Virus record (IMG/VR): IMGVR_UViG_3300010354_000168 | Span: 1 to 44,060 of that record | Strand: one strand, 5' to 3' | Length of the DNA: 44,060 bases | DNA from: a virus | Part shown: positions 6,217 through 18,200 of the stretch, piece after piece | Layout: every line of letters starts with the position of its first letter | Position numbering within the stretch: the stretch's first letter is position 1 | Program-made: the position numbers and the translations under genes | The notes under the pieces: model-generated | What the model was told of the DNA's origin: nothing | Seen by the model: the letters and a program-made list of their open reading frames with translations, nothing else | Databases searched by the model: none

Positions 6217-9200
6217 ATGACAGAAAAAAGAATTCAAATTAAAGATATTGTAAAGAGCCAAATTCCTCAATATGTTAAAGAGGATTTTCCTCTTGTTCAG
6301 GAGTTTTTAACTCAATATTATCTTGCACAAGAATTTCAAGGTGCTCCCGCTGATCTATTGCAAAATATTGATCAATATGTAAAACTTGATAATATGACGA
6401 ATTTAAAATCGTCTACATTATTAGGATCTAATATATCTGCGGTAGATACAAATATTTCAATAAGTCTTCTAGACTCAGAAACAGGTACTGAGGGATTTCC
6501 TGATAAGTATGGACTAATCTCAATTGATAATGAATTAATTGTTTATGAGTACAAGACTTCTACTGGATTCAATAATTGTTACAGAGGATTCAGCGGAGTT
6601 GTAGCATATAAAAACACTAACATTGGTATTGGATCAACATTTAAGTTAAAATCCTCCGATCAATTAGTTTTTAAAGAGTCTAATGCAGACTCACACTTAG
6701 AAGGTGCAGAAATATTCAATTTAAGTGATCTTTTCTTAAAGGAATTTTTAATCAAAACAAAGTATCAAATATCTCCAGGGTTTGAAAATAGATCTTTCAC
6801 AGAAAAGGTAAATGAAGCTACCCTATTAAAGCAAATAAAGGATTTTTATAGAAGTAAAGGAACTGATAGATCTTTTGAAATTTTATTTAAAGCATTGTAT
6901 GGTGATGAAGTAAAAATCATAAGACCAAGAGATTTTCTTTTCAGACCATCTGATGCACAATATAAAATCACAAATGATTTAGTTGTTGAATTAATTTCTG
7001 GACCAATTGAAGATATACCAAATCTTACATTATTCCAAAATGAATATCAAGATATTTCAAAATCATACGGAACAGTATCTGAAATTGAAAGTATTATTGC
7101 AGATGATGGAAGATCTTTTTATAAATTAAAAATTGATGGTGGATATAATGGAGATCCAGCTTTTGATGGAGCAATTTATGGTAGATTCTCAGTACACCCA
7201 AAAACAAGATCTATTGGAATTTTTGAGGAAGGATCAACTGCAATTGATGTAGATTCCACAGTTGGTTTTCCAAATCAGGGAGAACTATTTGTAGAATTTG
7301 CAAATCAAACTACAGGAATTGTTTCATATAGATCAAAGACCTTGAATCAATTTTTGGAATGTAGTAATATTAGTTACCAAATATCCAATAACTCCAGAAT
7401 AGGAATCAACACATACGCATCAGCAGTTACTGGATTTGGAACAGAAATCAGGGTTAGAATTAATTCTATCTTAAGTGACGTTTCAATTGATGCTGATAAT
7501 TATTTTTATAGTAAAGATGATACTGCAACTATACCAACACTTGGATATCAAGGAAAAACTTCCGCAGATAACGATTGGATTTTTAATACTGCAGCAACTT
7601 ATGATGTTGAATCATATGAGATTATCGATTCTTCAGACAAAACTTATAGTTTAACATTAAAAAATAGACACTCATTCCAAATAGGAGATAAATTAGATAT
7701 AATAGAACTTGGGAATGTTATTGCATCTTCAATTGTTTTGGATGTTTTATCCGAAAAAACAATATCAATAAGTCAGCAGGGTGTTTTAATTGGAAATGGA
7801 TTCAAGGTTAGAAGAAAAATTTTAAAAGTAGATTCATTAAAGTTTTCGGATGCCAATATTTTAGCAGCGAATGTACAAAATGTTTATAGAGATGGGAATA
7901 AGATTTTAGTTGCTTCTCCATCATTACCAAATTATGTAAATCAAAAATTAAATGCAAATAACCGATCATTAAAGTTCTCAGGAGTATTTGCAGCAAATAA
8001 TGATACATTTGCAATTACAAAATTAGAAGATCATGGTTTTTACACTGGTGATGCAGTTTATTATACACCAGAAAAAGTAACATCAACTTCAATTGACGTT
8101 GATGGAAATGAATTAACGTCCACAGTAATATCCTCATCCCTATTTGATGAGGGAATTTATTTTATAAAGAGAGTTGATGCAAATAATGTAAAGTTTGCAA
8201 AAAGCAAATCGGATATTTTAAATAATAAATTTTTATCATTAATTGGTGAAACTACAATTAATGATAATATTTTAGAACCTTATGATTTTGTTGGTAAAAC
8301 ATTAGAATCTCAAAAACTTTTAAGAGAGATTTCTCCACCAGTTTTATCAAATTCACATAAAAAAACATTACCAGGATTCACTGGAATTTTAGTTAATGGT
8401 GTAGAAATATTAAATTATAAGAGTAAAGATAAAATTTTCTATGGACCCATAGAAGAAATTGAAGTTTTATCTGAAGGATCTAATTATGACATCATTAATC
8501 CACCACAACTATCAATATCTGATTCTACTGGAGTTGGTGCTACTGGATATTGCTCTGTTTTTGGATCTCTTTCAGAAATCAGAGTTCTTGATCCAGGATT
8601 TGATTACATAAATGTTCCAACAGTTAAAATAACTGGAGGAAACGGAGTTGGTGCCCAAGCAAGGGCAAATATGAAGTTAATAACTCACGAAGTTTCATTC
8701 AATTCAGAATTTAAGTCAGCAAAAGTTGGAGTTGGTAGTACAGTATCAACTATTGGTTTTTCAACATCACACAAGTTTAGAAATGGTGAAGAAGTAATTT
8801 ATAGAACATTTGGGCAAAAGTCTATTTCCGGTTTATCAACCAATTCAAAATATTACGTTTCATCCATTTCACCAACAGTAGTAAAATTACATAGATCATT
8901 CAATGATGCAATAAGTGGCATAAACACCATAGTTCTTGGTGATTATGGAATTGGAAATCATGCATTTGAATGTACAAACAAAAAATCAGTTTTGGCATCA
9001 ATAGTAATTGAAAACTCTGGATTTGGATATCAAAATAAAAAGAGATCAGTTTCTTCTTCTGGAATTAATACGACGACAGATTCATTTTATATTAAAAACC
9101 ATGATTTTTCTTCCGGAGAAATTATAACTTATTCAACAACAGGTGTTTCAGTTGGTGGGCTCACAAATAATTCAAATTATTTTGTGACAAAAATTGATAA

Positions 9201-12200
9201 TGATAATTTTAGAATTTCTGAAGTTGGTAGTGGAAATGTTTCTGAAGATTTTTACTACAGAACAAAACAATTTGTAGATATTACATCAACTAATGATAGT
9301 TTACATACATTCAATTATCCACAGATAAGTGTAGAATTAATAGGAAATCTTGGAGTTTCTTCAGAATACAAAGCACAGGTACAACCAGTGTTTAGGGGTT
9401 CTATACGCTCAGTGCATCTCTCTTCTGGTGGATCTTCATACGGTGTTGAAGATATTTTTAATATTGATAGGCAACCAAATATCACTATTTTGAATGGATC
9501 TGGGTCTGAAATCCAACCAGTAATTTCTAACGGTAAAATAGTTCAGGTTTTAGTAAATAATACAGGAAAAAATTATACTTCCCTGCCAAATTTAGTAGTA
9601 TCTGGTCTTGGTAATGGAGCTATTTTAACTCCAGTCATATCAAATAATAAACTTACTGAAGTTAAAGTTATTGATGGTGGTAGTGGATATTCTCAAAATT
9701 CTACAAGTATTAGTGCTGTAGATCCTGGTTTAGGTGCAGCATTTAGAGCAAAAATAAAATCTTGGACTGTTAATCTTTACCAAAAGTATATTAATAAAAT
9801 TACAGAGGATGATGGATTCCTGACTTTAGGCACTGGAAAAGATTTTGGATTACAATATGCCCACATTTATGCCCCAAGAAAGCTAAGGGAATTACTTTTT
9901 TCTAGAGATCAATCTGGAAAAATATTATATTCGAATTCTGATTTAAGAATTTCCAACTCAGCAGAAATCAACTCTAAAGATCACTCACCAATAATTGGAT
10001 GGGCATATGATGGCAATCCAATTTATGGTCCATATGGTTATTCTTCAAAATCTGGAGGGGTTGTTTCCCAGATGAAGAGTGGTTATAGACTAGAAGTAAA
10101 TCCATCTAGACCCTCTTTAAATCACTTCCCAGAAGGATTTTTTATTGAAGATTATGTTTTCTATAAATCTAATGACGAGACTGTTCTTGATGAGAAAAAT
10201 GGAAGATTTTGTGTAACACCAGATTATCCAAATGGAACATATGCATATTTTGCAACAATTGATGATTCAAGTGTAGAATCGTCTGGTCCATTCTCTGGAT
10301 ATAAAAAACCAATATTCCCATATTTAATTGGTGATGCATACAAGGCAATTCCTAATGAATTTAATTTCAATAGATTCTCTAATCAAGATATAATCAATTT
10401 AAATAAAACAAATTGGATTAGGAATACTTATCCATATAATATTATAGAGAATGAGTCAACTTATGACTACATTACAATTCCAAACAAACTAAATCAAACA
10501 ATAGATGTTGTTGGTGTATCTCCAGGATCAATTGACAGTGTTGGTATTTTAACTGGAGGAAATAATTATAAAGTAAATGATCGTATAGTATTCAATAATA
10601 TTGATTCAAATCAAAATATTAGAGGTTACTCTGCTTCAGCAATAGTATCAAAAGTTTCTGGAAAAACAATTTCTAACATAAGTGTTTCTAGTAGTACATT
10701 GAATAATGTAGAATTCTACCCAATTGGTAATAAAGGCGAATATGTACTGTACACAGATTCTCCACATGGATTCACCAATTTTGATTTAGTTTCTATAACA
10801 GGATTGAGCACAACTTCTTCTTTAATAGAAGGAAATTACATTGCAGGAATAGAAACAAGTAAATTATCTCTTTCTGGGATTGGAACAACGACTATAGGAA
10901 TTGGTACTGTAGGTGCGACTGGAATAGTTACTTTTATTTCAGTAAAAGGTTCTTTAGGATTTTTAAATATAAGAGAGAATGATATTTTTGGATTAAACGG
11001 AGAGAAGATTAAAGTATTAAATATTGACAATGTATCATCAAGATTAAGAATTTTAAGACAAATTGATGGTACTATTGGTGCTTCTCACAGTGTAACATCC
11101 GTCTTATATGAAGATCCAAGAAAATTGAAAATAAATTCTGGATTTAAAACGGATTATTCATATACAATCAATAAGGAAATCTATTTTAATCCAGTTGAAT
11201 CTGTTGCTATTGGAACAAATTCATCAATTGGCATTGGATCAACAGTTAGATTTTCAAATCCAGGAGCTGGACTAACAGAAGTTTTTATTGGAAATAGTTT
11301 GATTTATCTACCAAACCATAATTTAAACACAGGAGATTTGTTAACATACAAAACAAATGGAGGAACTCCAATATCTGTTTGGTCTGTTGGTGTTGGCACA
11401 ACATCACTATTCACAAATACGAATGTATATGTTGCAAGATTTGATAAAGACTTTATTGGAATTTCGACGGTAAAAGTTGGATTGGGAACAACTGGATTCT
11501 TTGCGGGAATTGGAACAACAACCAGCAATATTAGACCACTATTCTTTACTGGATTTGGAACAGGAGTTTATCACAGTTTTACAACCAACTACTCAGTGAT
11601 AACTGGAAAAGTTTCAAAAAATGTTGTAACCGTTTCTACTGCAGAAACTCATGGTCTTTCCAATGGCGATTATGTAGAAATTGATGTAAATCCAGAATTA
11701 ACTACATCTATAATTGTCAAATATGATGATCATAATAGAAAACTGGTAATAAATCCAAAATCATTCTCATCCCCCAATGTGAATATTGATACAAATTCAA
11801 TTATAATAAATGATCACAACTTTAAAAGTGGTGATAAGGTAATTCATACTTCATCACTACCATCTGGTGGTCTTTTAAATGAAGAAATTTATTATATAAT
11901 CTTTGTAGACAAGAACACTATTAGACTTTCCGATAGTTATTACAATTCAACAAAAATAAATCCATATGCAATTGATATTACGAGTGCTTCTTCTGGATTT
12001 TTATCGTTGGTAAATCCACCATTAAAGCTTTATAAAAATTCATTAATTGAATTTGATTTATCAGATCCATCGCTATCATATAATTATCAATCAACTAGAT
12101 ACCCCGCATTTAGATTTGAGATCTATAAAGATAGTAATTTTTTAAATGTTTTTGATAGTTCACAAGTTAGTAGAATATTTAATGTACATAGAGATGGAAC

Positions 12201-15200
12201 AGTTGGCATTTCAAGTGATGCAAAAGTTAGATTCATTGTAAATGAATATCTTCCAAAAGTTTTATATTATAACTTAGTTCCAGTATACGATAGTGTTTTA
12301 CCACAAGAAAAGAAAGAAATATCATCAGATAACTCTGTAATTTCATACAATGAAATTCAGATAGAACAAAGTATATACAATGGACTCCACGAAATAACAA
12401 CCCCATCATCAACTACATTTAGATATTTTCTTGAAAAGGAACCAGAAGCAGTTTCATATGCATCATCAACTTCAATTTTGAAATATTATACAAATTCATT
12501 AACTGCTTTTGGACCAATTAAAGATATAAAAATATTGAATAAGGGGGTAAATTATTATTCATTACCTTCAATTTCCACAGTATCTTCTCTCAATGGAAGT
12601 AATGCTGTTCTTGAAGTAAAAAGCAATTCTATTGGAAAAATTAAAAAAACAAGAATAATTGATGTTGGATTTGATTATCCATCAGATTATACTTTAAAAC
12701 CAAAAATTTCTTTACCAAAAATAATTAAAATTGATGGTTTAGCATCCATAGAATCAATAGGTATAACTTCATTTGGTAGAGGTTATATTTCTCCACCAAA
12801 ACTTTTAGTTTTTGACGGAAAAACTAAAAAGTTAGTCCCAGAAGTTGATTTGAAATATACTTTAGGGAAGCAAAACGTAGAAATTAAAAATAATACTTAT
12901 GGAATTTATAATACTCCCCCAACAATACTACCAGTTGAAAATTCAAATGGAGTTGGAATAAAAACCATATCTTACAATAGTTCCTCTAAAAAAGTAACTG
13001 TTGGATTATCAACAGGGTTTAGTATTCCAGGATCTTTCCCATTCCAAGTTAATGATAGGGTTCTAATTGAAAATATAAGCGTTGGAATTAATTCCTCCGG
13101 AAAAGGATACAACTCTGAGAATTATGATTATCAATTGTTTACATTAACTGAAGTTGATGAAAATATTGGTGGTATTGGTTCTGTTACTTACAGTTTGGAT
13201 GGATATTTACTCGAATCTGAATTCCCAGGATCTTTTGATCCATCAAATTCTGCTGGTAGAATAATACCAGAAAAATTCTTCCCAGTATTTTCAACTGTAT
13301 TATCAACAAATGATTATAAAATTGGAGAAATTGTAAAGTCTGGCAATTCTGAGGGTGTTGTTGAAAATTGGGATTCATTCACAAACTATCTTAAGGTATC
13401 AACAAAAGACAGTTTCTTTGTTGATGATAGAATAGAAGGTCTCTCATCAAAAACTCAAGGAATCGCTTCATCAGTTACAGAATTTGATTCTTATGCAGTT
13501 CTTGATTCAACATCAAGATTTAAAACTGGGTGGAAAACTGATGTTGGATTTTTAAATGGAGATCAACAGAGAATGCAAGATAGTTTTTACTATCAAAATT
13601 TCTCATATGCTATAAAATCAAAGATACCTTTTGACACATGGAATGATGCGGTAAGTACATTAAATCATACTGTAGGATTTAAAAAATTCTCAGATTTGCA
13701 AATAGAATCCAAAATATCGGAAGAATCCAATACTTCATTAACCGTTGGTGTTTCAACTGAAAATACAAGTGTTGAAACCATAGTCGATATGGTTGGATAT
13801 GGAGATATAAATTGTGTTTCTGATTTTGATGTTGCAAAAGAAAATTCTTTAAAAATTAATTCAAGAGTATTTTCAAATCAAATATCCTTTGAGAATAGAA
13901 TTCTCACAGATTACTTTGAATCTTTTGGTAACAGAGTGTTATCAATTGACGATTTTAGCTCAGAATTTAATAGTAATCCACGTCCAACAAATTATAGTGA
14001 TGTTCATAGATTTGATTTACGTTCTATAAGAGCTCAAAAATATCTCACTTTTATAAAGGACAGGAGATATACTGGGCAAAGGCAGGCAATGCTTGTTACA
14101 TTGCTTCATGACGACGCAGTTGGTTATTTAAATCAATATGGGAGAGTGGAAACCACATATGACTTGGGTTCTTTTGATTTTGCAATAGATGGATCTGAAG
14201 GAATTTTACAATATTATCCAACAAGGTTTACTATTAATGACTATGATGTTGCAACAATATCATATAATATAAAAGATGATATGGCAGGTATTGGTAGCAC
14301 ATCTATCAGTTCTGCAGTTACTATTGATACATCTAATGTAACTACAGTTGGTATTGCAACTACAACGATTGTGAGTTTTGCTAAAACGAGTTTTACTTCA
14401 TCAAAGATTTTTATAGAAATTGCAAGTGATAGTGAGTATGAAATAGATGAAATAAGTATTGTTCATGATGGAACAAATATTGAAATGATTGAATATGGGC
14501 AGTTAACATCTTCACCATCACTTTTATCATCAAGCGGATTTGGAACATATTATCCATATATTTCTGGATCAAATGTAAAAATAGACTTTATTCCAAATTC
14601 AAGTGTAGGGTCTGCAACAACTATTAATACCATAAAAGTTTCTCTTGCTGGAACTTCGATAACTGGTATCGGTACTCTCGATATTAAACATGCACGCTTA
14701 GAAGCAAGAACACTAAACATCCCATCTTCAGCATCGCCAGGAATTACTACAGTTTTAAGTTATTCTGGTGAATATAGTGCAGCATATTGTTTGGTACAAG
14801 TATCAGATCTGACAAATAATAGACATCAGTTCTCTGAAGTTGTATTAATCAATGATGATACTGTTGAAGATGCATATATCACTGAATTTGCAAACATTGA
14901 AACTTATGCTGGACTTGGAACTATTGGTGGATCAGTTACTGGATTGGGTCAAACCACACAGTTAATTTTTAAACCATTACCAAATATTCAGACCCAAGTA
15001 AAAGTTTATGCAAATATTTTGAGAATTCAAGATGACACTAAAGATGTAGTTGATTTAAATAATGGAACAATAGAAACAAACAATGGTGTTTATTACGGAA
15101 CAGAAAGAGATTTAAGAAGATCATTTGATCTAAAGCATAAAACTTATCCAATTTTTGAAAGATATTTTGCTGGATTCAGTTCTTCTGTAATTAATGTTGA

Positions 15201-18200
15201 TGAAAATACTATTGAACTTCCAAGTCATTTCTTTGTGACTGGAGAAAAAGTAACATATAATTACGCAGGTGCAGGAACAACGCAAGCTATTGGAATTGCA
15301 ACTACAACTATAACTGGATTGGGATCTACAGATAAACTTCCAACTGAACTTTATATTGTAAAAATAACTGAAAATAAGGTAAAAGTTGCTGCATCAGCAA
15401 CTGATGCACTAAAATCAATTCCAAATATTTTAGATTTATCTTCTGTTGGGATTGGAACTTCACATAGATTTACTGCACACAATCAGAATGCTAAAGTAAT
15501 AGTTGCTTTAGATAATATCATACAATCACCAGTTGTTGCAACATCTCAAACAACTACTTTGTCTAAAAATGTATTTACTACAGATGATATACTATTCTTC
15601 AGTGGAATAACATCATTCTTTGGTGGAGATTTAATACGTCTCGGCAATGAGATCATGAAAATTGATTCTGTTGGTGTTGGTAGCACAAATGCAATACGGG
15701 TAAGAAGACCATGGCTTGGTACAGTTGTTGCCGGATATGCAACTGGAGATCTTGTAACAAAAGTTACTGGAACTTATAATATTATTGGAAGTAATATTAA
15801 CTTTGTAGAGGCTCCATATGGAAATGTACCTTTATCATCAACAACAAACAGACCAGATGAAAGAGATTGGACCGGCATAGCAACAGGATCTCACTTCCAA
15901 GGAAGATCTTTCATGAGATCTGGAATAACTAATAGCTCAAACGAATCTTATTACAAAAATTATATTTTTGATAATGTATCAAATTCATTTAATGGGTTAA
16001 ATAGAACATTTACACTTAAAAATTCTGGTTCAAATGTTTCAGGAATTTCAAACGAACATGCAGTCATTTTAATAAATGACGTATTCCAAGGACCAGGAAT
16101 AAGTGCAGATTATACACTGATCGAATCTTCCGGAATAACATCTGTTAGATTTGCAGGGACTGCATCATCAGTTTCGTATGACGTGAATAGTTCCAATCTT
16201 CCAATAGGGGGAATAATACTCTCGGTTGGTTCTACAGAGGGATTTGGATATCAACCACTTGTTGCGGCTGGAGGAACTGCTATAGTTTCTGGACTAGGAA
16301 CTATTTCATCAGTAAGCATTGCAAATAGTGGATCTGGATATAGAGTTGGAGTACAGACGGTAAGGGTTGGTGTACAAACTTCAGATAATAATGGATTCTA
16401 CCTCAAGTTCATTGGAACTGCAGTTGTAAGTAATGGAAATATTGTGAGCATTGGTATTACTAATCCTGGCGTTGGATATACTTCATCAAATCCACCAAAA
16501 GTCGTTATTGATACTCCACTATCATACTCGGATATACCTTTAGTTTATAGTTCTTCATCATCTGGGTTTGGAACTGCAGCAACTGTGGATATTGTTGTTG
16601 GTCAAGGATCTAGTGTTATTAGTTTTGAAATTAAAAATACTGGTTATGGATATAAAGAAGGTGAAGTTCTAACAGTTCCAATTGGTGGAAGAACTGGAAT
16701 TCCAACTGAATCATCATTTAAAGAGTTTCAACTGACAATACAAAACATTTTTGCAGATAAATTTACTGGATGGTCAATTGGAGAACTTCAATTGATGGAT
16801 GATATATCAGACTTGTTTGATGGGGAAACTAGAGCGTTCCCACTAAAAGTTTCTGGAAATCTAGTATCAATTAAGGCATCTAAAGGATCAAACATTAATG
16901 TTCAAGATTTATTACTAGTGTTCGTTAATGATGTACTACAAGTTCCAGGAGAAGGGTATATTTTTAATGGTGGTAGTATAATTACATTTACTGAGGCACC
17001 AAAAGGAAATAGTTTAGGAATTCCTGGAACAAATGATAAATGTAAGATTATCTTCTACAAAGGAAGTGGATCTGTCGATGTTGTTGAAAAAGATGTTCTT
17101 GAAACTGTCAAAGTTGGTGATAAATTAACTTTTGGGTATGATTCTTCAACTGGACAACCATCTTCTTTACAGGAAGAGGAAAGAACGGTTACATCAATAG
17201 TAGCAACTGATTTGGTTAATACCAATCCATACTTTGGACCAGGAAACACTGAAGATGAATCTATTGCTAGAACCATAACTTGGTGTCGTCAAACTGAAGA
17301 CAAAATAATTGATGAAAAAGAGATATCTAAAGATAGAATGCTATACGAACCTGCTATAAATCCTGTCGCATATTTGACAAAAACTGTTGGTATCGGATCT
17401 ACTATTGTTTATGTCGATAATCTCAGACCATTCTTCAACCAAATCAATGAAAGCAGCACTAGTTTAACCTTCCAAAAAGAGATCACATTTATCTCCCAAG
17501 ATACTAAGACATCAGCAGCAGCAACTGCAATAGTTTCTACCGCAGGAACAATAACCTCAGTGGTTGTTAGTGATGGTGGTTTTGGATATTCTGTTGCCCC
17601 AACAGTAATATTTGAAAATCCAGTTGGTTTGGGAACAACTTACAGAGCTTCTGGTATTGCTACTATTTCTTCGGCAGGAATAGTAACATCAATCTCCATT
17701 GTTGGAATGGGAACTGGATATTCTCAAGAAAATCCTCCAATAGTCTTTATTGAACCACCAAAATCTGTGTCAGAAACAAATACTGTTTCTCAATATAAAG
17801 GAGACTTTGGTTTTATAGTTGGAATTTCGACAACTTCTGATGGAGTTGCAGTAACAGGTATTGTTTTTAACCTTGCTATTGAAAAAAATTCTTTCCTAAG
17901 AAATGCCTCAATAACTGGAGTAACAACCATCAGTGGAATAACAACCGGAGATTATTTTGCAGTGTTTAACACAAATGTTGGGCATGGTGTTACTTCATTA
18001 AATGAAAGCGGTCAAATCATAGGTATTGGATCAACTTGTTTGGATAACATCTACAGAGTTGCTGCAGTTTCCATAGCACAAACAGGTGCTCCTGGACTTG
18101 GTATCACCTATGTTGCTAGAGTTACTGTTAGTGTTTCTGGTTACAATAGTTTAACTGGACTCGGATATAGTTCATTCTTCGGTAACTATAGTTGGGGAAG

